Source of the DNA: Mya arenaria
Taxonomy: Eukaryota; Mollusca; Bivalvia; Myida; Myidae
Length of the DNA stretch: 64,000 nt
NCBI RefSeq assembly: GCF_026914265.1
Contig: NC_069136.1
Coordinates: 38,162,318 to 38,226,317 of the forward strand
Reading direction: 5' to 3'
Position numbers and translations under genes: made by a program. Numbering within the stretch: the first letter of the stretch is position 1; each line of letters opens with the position of its first letter. Below the pieces are notes generated by a model, which worked only from the letters and a program-made list of their open reading frames with translations, made no database searches and had not been told where the DNA came from. Below are positions 1 through 11,380 of this stretch, piece by piece.

Positions 1-397
1 CATTGTTGTCAAGTTATGCCGTGGTATCAAATGCTGTTTAATATGAAACCTTGCATGACCTCTTATTTACAGATATATTTTTGTTTTGCTATTGACGCCA
101 CCGCCGCTTAAGACATGTTTATGTTGTAAAAGGGCAACGATTATTCCAAGTCAATACAATACAGAACTATTCGATTCAATTCAATTCAATACTTTATTGC
201 CTCTAATAATGAAGATAGGAAAAATAAAAATATATATATTAGACAAAACACATACAAATGTATTTGGTGAAATAACATCCACACACAATAACATATGCAT
301 GCTATTGATTGAGATATAAGTCATAATTTCAGCGGTTAAGATACGCACATATAAGTAAAGCAATTTAAATATCATTAAACGTTTAGTAAATGTGAGA
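1..397. other. No gene recognised
   Basis: AT-rich sequence with only short chance ORFs and no splice-bounded exon, tRNA or recognisable repeat. A CAATT/CAATAC-rich stretch lies near 150-195. Confidence 0.5.
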
Positions 398-545
398 GGA
401 TCTAGTGATTAAGGTGTCCGTGTCTCATCCAAGAGCCTCAGAGTCCAAGTCCAACCAAGGGTATGTTATCTTGGGCTCTTCACACCAAGGTCCCGTTTGA
501 AGACAGGTCGTAAGGCTTAAGATAGTAAATTTCCAGGCATGACCC
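398..545 (+). repeat. tRNA-like SINE head fragment
   Basis: The stretch begins with a box-A-like segment (GATCTAGTGATTAAGGTGTC) followed by a CTCATCC segment. It resembles the 68-bp unit repeated at 62214-62962 (TCTAGTGGTATAGGTGTCC, then CTCACCCAAGAGG). The sequence after the head (accaagggta...) is also similar in both places. I infer a decayed copy of the same tRNA-derived SINE family. Similarity was judged by eye. Confidence 0.45.
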
Positions 546-693
546 TTTTTGGGGCGTAAATGGCGTTCCAATAAACAAATATCGTAGAGACATTAATACC
601 ATAGATTCTGCCCATAGTTTTATGGGTGTACCTGCGCACTCTTAAGCAGTTTGTTTACTACTAAGATATTTAGTTGAAACATGGCCAAGTGCT

Positions 694-1075
694 GCACAGC
701 GTTCAAGGGTATTTACGGCAGGTGTCATCTTGCAGTGTATACACTGTAATGGCAACATGGACACACGACAGAACAGCTAACCTGAGCGACCGTTAAAGGG
801 ACTAGCTCATGTTTTTGTAACGGGTGTTAACGGCAGGCGTCACCTTGCAGTGTATACACTGTAATGGCAACATGGACACACGACAGAACAGCTAACCTGA
901 GCGACCGTTAAAGGGACTAGCTCATGTTTTTGTAACGGGTGTTAATGGCAGGTGTCACCTTGCAGTGTATACACTGTAATGGCAACATGGACACACGACA
1001 GAACAGCTAACCTGAGCGACGGTTAAAGGGACTCGCACATGCTTTTGTAAAGGGTGTTAACGGCAGGCGACTAAA
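694..1075. repeat. Tandem repeat, about 115-bp unit, just over 3 copies
   Basis: The motif TGCAGTGTATACACTGTAAT recurs at about 731, 846 and 961, a constant 115-bp spacing, and the copies are nearly identical. Each unit contains GTTAAAGGGACTAGCTCATG, which resembles the terminal sequence of the TTAA-flanked MITE just downstream. The array may have grown from a MITE end. TGTATACA inside each unit is palindromic. Confidence 0.9.
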
Positions 1076-1160
1076 CTCCAATAAATATAAATGAACATAC
1101 AGGTTCATGTACTTGGTGATCATTGAATATGGTTTTATATAGAACTTAATGGCTATTTAA

Positions 1161-1647
1161 AGTAGCTCGCTCATGGTTTGTAAAATGCACTTTTTTAAAT
1201 TACGAAATAAAGTGTAATAAATTATAAGGAGTGTTAAAACTAAGATACTGAAATCAGGAACCCCTCAGCAAATGTTGATATTTGCTCAAATGTCGTCTTT
1301 AAAGACAATTTTCATTAAATGCTAATAGTAACTTAATAACTGCTTTGTTGTTGTGTGATTGGTTGATAAATATTATCACGTGATGTTATCAATGAATTGT
1401 TAAAAGGTAAAAATATCCATCATTTTTGTCCTGTGGCCTTGTGGTAAGAGCGTTGGTTTTCTTTTTTTCTTGACTTAACCGGCATTGGTCGGTACCCGAC
1501 TTCTACCCGAATACTTTATTACTATGATTTTTTTTGTGATTTGTTTTTGCAAATTCGATATCATGAGTAAAATAATGATAAAATTAGTGTTTTCAGAAGC
1601 ATTATTGGGAAAATTATATTTTGGTCCAAAGTCATGAGCGAGTCCCT
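1161..1647. mobile_element. TTAA-flanked MITE-like element
   Basis: The left end, AGTAGCTCGCTCATGG preceded by TTAA, is matched in inverted orientation by the right end, CATGAGCGAGTCCCT followed by TTAA. TTAA target duplications are typical of piggyBac and Kolobok elements. No transposase ORF is present, so the element is non-autonomous. A tRNA box-A-like stretch near 1430-1460 (GGCCTTGTGGTAAGAGCG) suggests a SINE fragment inside it. Confidence 0.6.
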
Positions 1648-1651
1648 TTAA

Positions 1652-2329
1652 AATTCAACTGAACTCCGAGCTGGTTTCTACCCAGGATGGGACACGACAG
1701 TGATTCATAAAATTAATTAGTATAATATAACCTAAAGGAAGTCAGATTATTGTAAGCAGGATATATGAATAGTCGTTTGGGTATTTATTGTCGCGTGCTG
1801 GAGTGCAGTAAACAATCACATTGTGATATCAATATTGATATTATACCGGAACGATTCAGTCATTATTTGTCGCATTTAATGCTCTTCGATCGTGAAGACT
1901 TGAGCAATGGATATTAAATTTCCAATGAACCAAATATGCCTTCTGCAATGCTGGTCTTTAATCTGCTGATAAAATAACATTAGTTCTGTTATCTCTGTTG
2001 TGTTTTACGGCGAGAGTGGAATGCAAGTTATTACTGTCTAGTGAAAAAAGGAAGAAAACAAGATAAAATACTTAAAAGTTAACCGTTTATTCATTTTAGG
2101 GCGTGTTTTCACATTAGTGTAATCCGAGTGTTACCCGTTTATCTTAAGGTTATAAAACTCGAAAATAATTATTTGATGTATACAAATACGTCAATGTTTA
2201 GTCTCAAATTTCACCCTGATTGGCCCTGAAAATCATCTACTGCTAAGTAGCTTGGGTTATTAATTTTATAAAAATATCTGTACTATAACAGAATAGGACA
2301 TAACGGATGATTTATGTAAGTATGGGTTA
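1652..2329. other. No gene recognised
   Basis: AT-rich and without convincing ORFs. A short stretch near 1665-1710 (CTGGTTTCTACCCAGGA) matches the SINE body that follows the tRNA-like array at 62963 (CTGGTTTCTGCCCAGGA). Confidence 0.45.
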
Positions 2330-2700
2330 AAGTTTATTCAGTAAGTTCTTCGTGAATCAGAAACCTAAGGATCGGTGCGCAGCAAAGCAATCGTTGTTTC
2401 TTATTCACGAAGAAATTACTGTATAAATTCTAACCGACTTAGTGTTAGCCCCTCCCAAATTTGCATCAGCTTTGAAATTAAGCCGTGCGCCTGTCAAAAA
2501 GACCCGTTAGTCAATGCATGACCCCCCCCCCACACCATATATTGTGACGTCATCTAAATCAGCGTTGACACTGAAATTGCGCTTTACATATGCAAACAGT
2601 AGGCGTGGCTACATATGAATGCGCAGTTATTGCATTTTACTCAATCATGAAGAATTGTCTTCATGAATAAGAAACGATTTTTCACAAAAAAGTACATTAA
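2330..2700 (-). repeat. Dispersed repeat, copy 1 (partner at 57870-58190)
   Basis: The reverse complement matches 57870-58190 over most of its length, including the GGGAGGGGCTAACAC region, the AAGCTGAT region and CAATTTCAGTGTCAAC. Both ends carry short palindromic copies of TTCTTCGTGAATMAGAAAC, so the element is probably a non-autonomous DNA element. A C10 run occurs at about 2522. No coding capacity. Confidence 0.7.
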
Positions 2701-2836
2701 ACACAAAACTAGCACACCAGATTGGCTGATAATGAAGGGCGAACACTACAACTTTTAACAATGTAAATCGTACTCACAGCCACATATATATGGTATGTAG
2801 AGACAGACGTAGTGAATGCACGAGAAATGCAAAATA

Positions 2837-3010
2837 CAGTCGAACCCCGTTGGCTCGAACTCGCTTGGCTCGAATTCCTCGTTGACTCGAAGTAGATGTT
2901 AAGGACCAATTTCTTTATTCCTATGCACACAATCCCGCTTGGCTCGAATTTTTCGAGGTTCGATGTATTTTCTCCGGTCCCTGGGAGTTCGAGCCAACGG
3001 GGTTCGACTG
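2837..3010. mobile_element. Pogo-like Tc1/mariner MITE with 24-bp perfect TIRs
   Basis: The left terminus begins CAGTCGAACCCCGTTGGCTC and is perfectly inverted over 24 bp at the right terminus, which ends in GGGGTTCGACTG. The 174-bp element is flanked by TA on both sides. TA duplication and CAGT-type ends are characteristic of the pogo/Tigger group of Tc1/mariner. No ORF, so it is a MITE mobilised in trans. Confidence 0.88.
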
Positions 3011-3012
3011 TA

Positions 3013-4652
3013 CAATAAACCAGTTATAACTATATGGACATATATTAGGTTGGGAATAACAAATATATCAGTATGATTTCAACCTGAATGTTTATATTCT
3101 GTACAGATTTAGACCAAAAAACTGTACAATAAACAAAACCCTATATATTTGCCTATTATTGCTACTTGAACCTTTCAACACGTCATTTTATATAAATATT
3201 AGTAATCTATTTCGCTGTGATCTTCCTAAATAAGCAGATAAGAAAACTGTACCGCAACGCGAATATACACACTCTGCATTTGGAACACTTCGGTCATTTT
3301 CGATCGAAAACATCTTCGGATGTATATGGACGGTTTACAATGTCAGATTTTGTTACATTTCATTCCACTGCAAGTAGATCGCGTAGTAATTTTAATATAA
3401 GAGTTGAACTTAATGACTGAACTCTTCGGAATCTTAATAATGTATGCAATAAAACAATTCACTGACAATCAATTTAAACTTGGTAATACAAATTACACGT
3501 TTAAAGGCTTTTTTATGAACTTTTTCTACTGATGTACCGGCGTACACCCGAGGTTGTTTTCGATAGAAAATACGCTCTGTAGAGTATGAGGGCAAATTAC
3601 ACCAAACGAAAGTGACTACTCTGTGGGGTATTCGTGATTTCAACTCATGACAACGAAACAAAGCATGGCCATACCACCTCAGAGTTCAATAACTTGCTGA
3701 ACATGTAACTACTCTATCCATTCTTTGTTTATATACCGTATTGTGTGTACTTCTATGCCGGATTTGGTCCTTTAAATCGAATACATAGTGGTTACATTCA
3801 ACCAATTTCAAAATATACTTTTTTTAATGTTGCTTAATGTTAAATACACAAGTGGAACTTTCTTGTAATATGTGGTGTTATAGTCGTGAAACTCTATAAT
3901 GTGTGTCAGTTCGCGTACAATTCATAATGTTATAAACAAACTAATGATTTAGTGGTCTGTTACCAAGCAGGATATACCATACTACCAAGCTATATGGGTT
4001 GTTTTACCATTTTTGCATTACAACCGTTTAAGTGTGGTTTTATTAACTGGTTCAAGCGTTTAAATATGAATTTTGAATTTTTCACTAAAAGCTATGGAAG
4101 CGCATGTAGGCCATCATTGACTATAGTAACTTAGTTCATGAATTATATAAAACATTGTCTTTTAATGCCATTTGTATTAAATTTCAAACATAAAAAAGCT
4201 AAATTAAAATATGTATACAACTATAAATTCAGTTTTCTATCCTCAGAAACATTTTTATAAAGAGCCCGAAATCTTTTATCATTTGCTTCTAATTTAACTT
4301 CAAATCTTACTTTGTGTTTTTACAAATGTAATAATGAAGTTTTATAAAACGATAGATCAATTTTCATGAATTATTGTTATTGTCGTTAAAGGCCATTCAT
4401 AGAGATGTATAGGTGTTTTATATCAAATAAAATCCTGATAAGGCAATTCCGTAGTTTGCCCTTAATGTCGTTACTGTACATTGTTAGGACGTGAACAGAT
4501 GAATGGCACATTAGAGAGATGAGTTGCTTAACGGTTCGTTATCCTACACTTTACAAATAATGTTATGCAGTGGTTTATTACCTGGGGTCACCGCCTCTTT
4601 CTAGCAGACAATCTCATTCAAATAAAAAAAGCCTTTGGTAATATGCCTTTAA
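3013..4652. other. No gene recognised
   Basis: AT-rich, with short ORFs only, none bounded by convincing splice sites or showing a known domain. No repeat structure seen. Confidence 0.45.
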
Positions 4653-4656
4653 TTAA

Positions 4657-5090
4657 AGGGACTAGGCACCAGATAATACCATTGTAAGAAACTGTATAAA
4701 ATTGATATCGTTCTATACAAAGTATTAAATCTTAATTACCGATGTATCACATCGCTTACGACACATGTATCTTTCGCAGTTTTTGCGGGTTTTTTTTCCA
4801 AAATTTACGGGGTTTGTCTACCATGTAAATTCCATGTTAAAATAACGTCGGAATAAGTATAAGTACTAATCACGTGACTCTCACGTGTCAGAGTACACAC
4901 TTTAACCTAGGAAACCATCATGCGCTATTTTTAAACCGGTTAACTTAGCTGAGACAGCGACAAAATATTATTTAAAATCATGTAAAATGATAAATTATCG
5001 GCCTCATACTCGTCCGTATTGATAATTCTAGACTTGATTTAAGGAAATACCTTATTTGCCGATTTTGAGACCATCTGGTGTCTAGTCCCT
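4657..5090. mobile_element. TTAA-flanked MITE with TIR AGGGACTAGGCACCAGAT
   Basis: TTAA at 4653-4656 precedes AGGGACTAGGCACCAGAT. The right end, ATCTGGTGTCTAGTCCCT, is followed by TTAA at 5091-5094. The 18-bp TIRs differ at one position. The 434-bp element has no coding capacity. A TTAA duplication fits Kolobok or piggyBac. Confidence 0.85.
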
Positions 5091-5173
5091 TTAAAGACAG
5101 ACATTGCATGGAGTTTCCAAAGTGAACACTTTAAAGATATAGCTAAATCAATATCAAATTATTAAAGATTATA

Positions 5174-5323
5174 AGTATCTTCCATGGCTGAGAGTGTAAG
5201 ATATGTTCATTCTAACACGAGCGTAGGGTGTTTTGCGGAAACGAGGTTTACCGAGTTTCTGCAAAACACCCTGCGCGAGGGTCGGGATGAACCAATCTTA
5301 CACGAGCGGCTATGGAAGATGCT
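5174..5323. repeat. Near-palindromic foldback repeat
   Basis: GTATCTTCCATGG at the left is mirrored by CTATGGAAGATGC at the right. Inside, CGTAGGGTGTTTTGC is mirrored by GCAAAACACCCTGCG. About 150 bp can fold into one imperfect hairpin. A second inverted pair (TTCTCCCACCTCAG at about 5327 and CTGAGGTGGGGAAAA at about 5741) encloses the sequence to its right and may mark another non-autonomous element. Confidence 0.6.
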
Positions 5324-5755
5324 TTTTCTCCCACCTCAGTTAAACAAAATTAAGTAAAAATGTATTTTTTGCTGGAACTCTTTTGTGCTTAGTGAAAGTA
5401 ATTGCGCATGGATATGCGATAATACGTGGTTGTCATGGATATGCGCGCAGTGATTCAGATGATGTTAATAGTCAGATCGGTCTTTAAATAGTTCTAAGGA
5501 GAATGAAGCAATATTTCTTGAAAGGTGCATGAAAACTGTTTTATGGTGACTTTTGAATCGAGAAATAATTAATTAGCGTTCTAAATATTGCCACAAGAAA
5601 AAGTTGCTACAGACAAGTCTTTAACAAGGGAGGTAATTACAATGTGGTGACCATTAAAAAGAAGTTCCATACGGGCTTTTTATCTTCGCACGTGGGCAAG
5701 ATAAGAATTTCTAGCATGGTTAAATCATTGGATCTACTTATCTGAGGTGGGGAAA

Positions 5756-5756
<1 letters not shown>

Positions 5757-5790
<34 letters not shown>
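5757..5790. repeat. (TA)n microsatellite
   Basis: Uninterrupted TA dinucleotides, directly next to the inverted copy of the CTGAGGTGGG motif. Confidence 0.9.
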
Positions 5791-5793
<3 letters not shown>

Positions 5794-7214
5794 AGATTTT
5801 TCCAACTAGCATTCCATTAGGACTTATATAGTTATCCTGATGTTGTAACACATAACACGTATTGTACGTGAGCACTTGTATTCAATCTTCGACAGATATG
5901 TCCTGGTTTAAATGTGATGCAAATTTATTCCTTTCATGTTATTTCTAACAAAGACACACCTTAAATTTTCTTCAGAATGATATGCACATAATACTTATAT
6001 TAAAGCTTTGTAATTATCGTAAAAGCTCCTAACGAAATATCCGTCTCATTTATGCGTACACCGTGTTTTAATATTAATGAAAAATATGCGTAGCTTTGAT
6101 TTGACTTGATTGCAATTTCATACGTACGCTATTTACAAATGAGCTTTGCATAAAATTATAGACCAAAATTATAGATCTAAAGTTTTAGATGTTTTTTTGA
6201 CTTGTGAAATCACATTAAGGAGTCGTTTGATTTATTCTTTTTGTAAAACATAATTGCACTTGCTACTATATATGCTTCTTTGTAGTATATATTGAATCAT
6301 ATAAACTAAACATATGAAGTGAAAAACTAATCAAATATATTAGTGTTCGAAATTATATTTTGTCTAAAGGGATAACAGTTATTGTTTTTCTCCATTTTTT
6401 CCTAATGTGTATTGTATCAAATCAATTGAAGGCCGTAATTGACTTTTTATCAGGTGAATTGGTAGATACAAATATAGGCTGGTCCGGTAGAGAAAATATA
6501 ACCTCAACCACTAAGCTTGTTAAAAGGTTATTAGTACGCATTTCCCAACATTAATGGTTACGCGACATGAGTCGAATCAAGCCATTTATTTTCATAAAGT
6601 CGTTTAACTAATCTTAAACCATAACATAAATACGAATTCACAATTAGGTGTTTTAATGATTTACTCGCCTCGGATAATTTTACTATATAAGTCACTACGC
6701 CTAACAACAAAGGCCGTTATTATTTGTATCCTATTAATTGAAAATACGAAGCGAAAAAGCTCTCAACTTATTAGCAAGTAGAAATGGGTGTTCAACGATT
6801 GAACTTGTGACCCCGGTGCCCGGACATTACATTGTATAGGGGAAATGTTAAACCATTTAACTATCTATTTGATAGTTCAACATTCAATTAATCTTTTAAC
6901 ATTGTTTGAATAAAATAAAATCCAATTATGGAATTTAAAGTAGACACATAAATGTTGGCAAATATTTGTTAGCGAATGTCTAAGAGCGAAAAATCACTCT
7001 TTTTTACACAAAAATGTGTGAAATATTGAAAGATACAAAGGCTTTATTGCTACATGTTAGAATTACTTTTGGGCCCCCGTCCCGCATTTGAATTCACGAA
7101 ATGTTATTTTAGGCGTATATATACCACGTAGTTTCGCAGTTTATTAATTTTATTATATGCCTTCTGGTGGTTTTCAAAGATTAATCAGTGAAATAAAACT
7201 ATATTCTACTCTTT
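5791..7214. other. No gene recognised
   Basis: AT-rich, with short ORFs lacking splice context or domains. Nothing further seen. Confidence 0.45.
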
Positions 7215-7254
7215 AAAACAGTGAAAATATCAATTTGATATTTTTCACTGTTTT
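7215..7254. repeat. 40-bp near-perfect palindrome
   Basis: AAAACAGTGAAAATATCAA is followed by its inverse, TTGATATTTTTCACTGTTTT. It is probably a collapsed MITE, because the inner motif resembles the element ends at 7416 and 23136. Confidence 0.75.
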
Positions 7255-7415
7255 GAAATTTGAGCCCGTTCTCATGTCTAGATCAAACTTTCAAGCGCAT
7301 AGGGCTGGGACACAATTCCAATGACATCATTTCCGAACTGACGTTAGGTTTGCATACAATTTGGCGCGCTTTTCTAAGAAACAGCAATTACGTGGCATTT
7401 AATAAAAAGTTGTTG

Positions 7416-7506
7416 GTTTCAGTGCAAGATCGCAACATATTTCATCTAGTGTAATACACATTTTTATGCTCACTCGGTGAAATTTTTGGCGATCTTGCAC
7501 TGAAAC
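7416..7506. mobile_element. 91-bp MITE, perfect 18-bp TIRs
   Basis: GTTTCAGTGCAAGATCGC is exactly inverted at the right end. The interior is AT-rich, with CTCACTCGGTGAAA. A longer relative with the same ends (ATCAATGTAAGATCGC...GATCTTACACTGAAA) lies at 23136-23273. Confidence 0.8.
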
Positions 7507-7617
7507 AATCAATTATCCTCTATAGCATCAATATAAAACATGCACGCACATTTCATGACATTAAGACGTAATAATATACGTTGGCAACACTACCGTGATA
7601 TCTCCTATAATAGGTAA

Positions 7618-8337
7618 AACTTGACCGGCAGGACGGGCCTTCCCACCTCAATCTGGTTAGCTATGCATATAGGAACCAGCCAGTACCAAAAAAATGACCA
7701 GTAGGACGGGCCTTCCCACCTCATTTTGTCTAGCCATGAATATAACAGGAACGAGCCAGTACCTAAAATGGGAAAACTTGACCGGCAGGACGGGCCTTCC
7801 CACATCAATTTGTCTAGCCATGAATATAGGAACGAGTCAGTACCTAAAATAAGAAAACTTGACCGGCAGGACGGGCCTTCCCACCTGAATTTAACAAGCT
7901 ATGAATATAGGAACGAGTCAGTACCTAAAATAAGAAAACTTGACCGGCAGGACGGGCCTTCCCACCTGAATTTGTCAAGCTATGAATATAGGAACGAATC
8001 AGTACCTAAAATAAGAAAACTTGACCGGCAGGACGGGCCTTCTCACCTGAATTTGTCAAGCTATGAATATAGGAACGAGCCATTACCTAAAATAGGAAAA
8101 CTTGACCGGCAGGACGGGCCTTCCCACCTGAATTTGTCTAGCTATGAATATAGGAACGAGCCAGTACCTAAAATAAGAAAACTTGACCGACAGGACGGGC
8201 CTTCCCACCTGAATTTGTCAAGCTATGAATATAGCAACCAGCCATTACCTAAAGTAGAAAAACTTGACCAGCAGGACGGGCCTTCCCACCTGAATTTGTC
8301 AAGCTATGAATATAGGAACGAGCCAGTACCATTCTGA
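7618..8337 (+). repeat. 81-bp minisatellite, about 9 units, open in one frame
   Basis: Units containing CTTGACCGGCAGGACGGGCC recur every 81 bp (for example 7777 and 7858). Because 81 is a multiple of three, one frame is open from 7726 to 8337 (203 aa). It gives a 27-residue repeat with KLDRQDGPSHLNLSSYEYRN as its core. The first two units (7618-7776) contain indels that break periodicity. No splice site, signal peptide or known domain supports a real protein. It may be a coding minisatellite exon, but a non-coding array is at least as likely. Confidence 0.85.
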
Positions 8338-8339
8338 AT

Positions 8340-9940
8340 GGTCAATATCCTGCGTTATTTAAATCTAAATGAAAATCAAAGTTTCGGATAAAAGGCGGTG
8401 GAATTTTATGAGTGGGACATTAATGGGATAAAGACTTATGGGAATAATCAATTTTCATAGCAAATAGTACAAGGACAATCCTTTGTAATTTGAATCACTA
8501 TTGGTGAAAAACCATCAAAGTGACACGTCCTGTTTTGAAATGATGAATTAAACTATTAGCGGTTTTTTTTAAACATTTTAAACATAAAAGCGAAATAAGG
8601 TTTCACTAAAGGCGTGAAAATTGTGATTCAAACATTGGTTGTTCTTATGCAAAGTAAACATAAACAAGAATTTGTAATTGCACTTTGTCTGATAAAGAAA
8701 TCCTCGCAAATTATTTTCCACTTTAACGCTATGCTTAAACATGCAGGGAAAACTCCTGCAGCCGTGAATAAAACTGGATAAAATACCCAAATGTTATCTT
8801 TTAACTAGCTTGCACATACAATGTATTTTGTTATTTGATGATCAACAGTAAATTTAGGTTAGATATTAGGGATGCAAATGAATGGAAACATTTATATTCG
8901 GATATTCGGTTATTTCTTTCGACATAATATTCGATTACCGAAATGAATCGTTTAGAAATTGTAGTAAAGAAGTAATTGCTATATATTCGCTTTGTCGTAA
9001 CTTGTACCCGCGACGGAACTTATTTCCCCCAAATTTGCAACTGAAAATCAAATCGCCATTTTTAGAATATAACGCAACAAAAATTAATACATTTTCAACA
9101 AACAAAAAACAATTCCAGTCATGCAGCGTTCGTATTAACAAACCATGCGAAACTAGGTCGGCGAAGTTCGTAATTTCCCGGTCAAATGACTTTTTGCGCC
9201 AACGGAGGGTCGTTCCGCGGGAGTTGCAGCCTCGCTCTGAGATTGATCTATTTATTAAATATTGACCTATCAATAAATATCTAAGCCAAATTTAAAAAAA
9301 AACAAAACATAAGCTTCACCAGTTGTTGTTTTTTTTTTTGTTTTTTTCAATTTGCTGCTGAGTATAAAGTAATGGCTAACGGTTATTAGTATGTATTTAC
9401 CAAAATATATCGACCTGGAGCGTCGCAGATGCTAGGCCCATGCTTTGATCAACCCTGAACTAGTTAGTATTTGCGATTATATCTGTATACCGATTAAAGA
9501 TACCAATTCGACATATTTAAATGAAAGAAAGCGTTGAAAACATGATGCCGTTCAATTGGACAAGATTTAAATTTCGAACACTAACTCACAGTAGCATATG
9601 AGGTCGTCAATATTTATTACATACGAACTTATAAAACCTGGTACTTGCTAAGCTGCTCAAGTCACTGTATCATATACCACCTTTTTGTAAAATATTGTTA
9701 CGATCAAAGTCCATGCACCCCTAGTTCTATATTTTCTAACCTCGAGCCTAGACAACATCTTCTTGCTCACTGTAATATGATTGTTGCCTGTGGCCTCTGC
9801 TCTGTGTAGTCAACATTGACTCTATCTTAAAACACCAACAGTTTATGGGTTGATAATCACGGCATTGGACTAAGATTATAAGCAACATTAACGTAAAATT
9901 TAGAATATATAGAGTAAATTATTATATATTAAAAAGTGGC
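8340..9940. other. No gene recognised; possible hAT-like fragment
   Basis: Around 8870-9275, TAGGGATGCAAATGAATGGA followed by repeated ATATTCG motifs resembles ends of hAT-type elements, but no matching right end or target duplication was found. The antiparallel ORFs at 8882-9265 (+) and 8935-9273 (-) overlap each other and show no domain. The remainder is AT-rich. Confidence 0.35.
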
Positions 9941-9944
9941 TGGG

Positions 9945-10505
9945 CGGGCAAAGGAGCGCAGCGAGCTTTAACTCTTCTAAACAAATACCAGTGTGTGTAT
10001 TCCACAGGATAAAAACGTCATATATGCTACGTATGAAGGCAACATTTTGCTGAAAATGAAGACTTAAAACAGAGACATTTTTTTTTCTTTTACTACACCA
10101 TTTTAAATTAAACAAAGGACAATCTATGCCGCTAAAATAGCCCCGCCTGGGTTTTAATACCAGAATTTGATAAGGTGATTAGTTTCATCAAATACTTCGA
10201 CAAACCTGTTTCCAAAATAATATTTTGACAGTGCTAAGTCAGACGGCCCTTTTGTGAAAAAGGTTTGACGAAGTGTTTTAAGAAATTAAACTCTCTATCA
10301 ATCTCTAGTAAAAAGACCGAAGGCGGGGCTCCGTAAGCGGTGTAGACTGCGCTATGTTTCATTTAAAATGGTCAAGAAATAACAAAGTTATCTTTGTTTA
10401 AAGTCTTCACTCGAAGCAAAATGTTGCCTTCCGACGTAGCAATTATGACGCAATTTGTCAATGTGGTATACACACACTAAATACAGGTTTGGTAAATATC
10501 TGCTA
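9945..10505. mobile_element. Foldback (long inverted repeat) element
   Basis: The right arm (about 10310-10500: AAGTCTTCACTCGAAGCAAA, TTGCCTTCCGACGTAGC, GTATACACACAC) is the inverse of the left arm (about 9985-10130: GTGTGTATTCCACAGG, GCTACGTATGAAGGCAA, GAAAATGAAGACTTAAAA). Inner parts also pair (GCCCCGCC near 10141 with GGCGGGGC near 10323). Single-arm fragments occur at 13135-13290 and just after the THAP gene stop at about 22415-22450. No coding capacity. Confidence 0.7.
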
Positions 10506-10587
10506 ACTGACTAAGAATGTAACCTTCATTTTAATTGGCCGTCGTATTTGGAGCACATCCTTGACCAAGCTGCGTTCATTAGAGGCG

Positions 10588-10880
10588 GATCCGTAGTTTA
10601 GTGGTAACATACCTGACTGTCATTCCAGGGGTCAAAGGTTCGATTCCCCGCCGGACCATTCAAATAAAATAATCGTCTTCCGTGAGCGACGCTTAATGGA
10701 GGTCACGTGTGACAGTGTTATACACTGGTGCACGTTAACGAACAAGGGAAGCTTTAACCAGGGTTACATTCTGTTTGTGCACTACGCTCCAAAAACATAA
10801 TATTACTAACAATCTTATCGGAGTTCAGCCGAATCGGCCTTGCCCGAATGAGAGTATAGTTAAACTCAAAACGACTTAAA
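10588..10880 (+). repeat. tRNA-derived SINE
   Basis: The head (GGATCCGTAGTTTAGTGGTA then AGGTTCGATTCCCC) contains box-A- and box-B-like elements and looks closest to a tRNA-Asp(GTC) (loop CTGTCAT). The T-stem mispairs and the acceptor stem needs a bulge, so it is not a working tRNA. Downstream, ACACTGGTGCACGTTAACGA resembles a conserved SINE core seen in invertebrates (from memory, not checked). The tail near 10820 carries AGCCGAATCGGCCT. Confidence 0.6.
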
Positions 10881-11135
10881 TAGGTTGCATTGTGTAGTAA
10901 ACCGTGCCCAATTCGATTGAAAGAACTTCTTCAAACGGGCGCCATAAAATTAATTGAAATATTTTATCAACAATTTGATTATCACAATTTGGGATTAAAA
11001 TGTTTGATTTTCGATTATGTACATGCATTTGACATTACAAATCAGTGGTTGTTATTATTGTTTCTGTCTGTTTGTTGTTAAGCTGTTAAGTCATTTCTTG
11101 TATATAAGTTGAAAACAAACGCAAGAAAATCATTT

Positions 11136-11380
11136 ACTTTAAACATTACATATTTCACAACGATTGTGATTAAAGCTATGATAGCTTTCGTTAAGTCACT
11201 CTCGTTGGCACGATGTTGCGCGAAAGTCAGTGTGGTCCTGTGTTGTGAGTGGGGAACCGGAGTACCCGGAGAAAACCCACTTGTCTGGCTTGGTGACCAC
11301 TAGCCAGACTCACATGCACCTAGGTCGGGAATCGAACCCGGGTCACCTTGGTGAAAAGCGAGTGCGCTAACCGGACAACT
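11136..11380 (-). mobile_element. tRNA-derived SINE, family 2, copy 1
   Basis: On the minus strand the element starts with a tRNA-like head (GTTAGCGCACTCGC..., box B GGGTTCGATTCCC). It continues with the body GTGGTCACCAAGCCAGACAA and TTCTCCGGGTACTCCGG. It is flanked by near-identical 12-13-bp direct repeats (AGAAAATCATTT and AGAAAAATCATTT). A second copy, also 245 bp long, lies at 33757-34001. Confidence 0.82.

Noticed and set aside
8882..9273. Overlapping ORFs on both strands as genes
   Set aside because: They overlap each other antiparallel, show no domain and have no splice signals; possibly inside an old hAT-like repeat.
10588..10662. Functional tRNA-Asp gene
   Set aside because: Acceptor and T stems do not pair properly and SINE-core sequence follows; treated as a SINE head.
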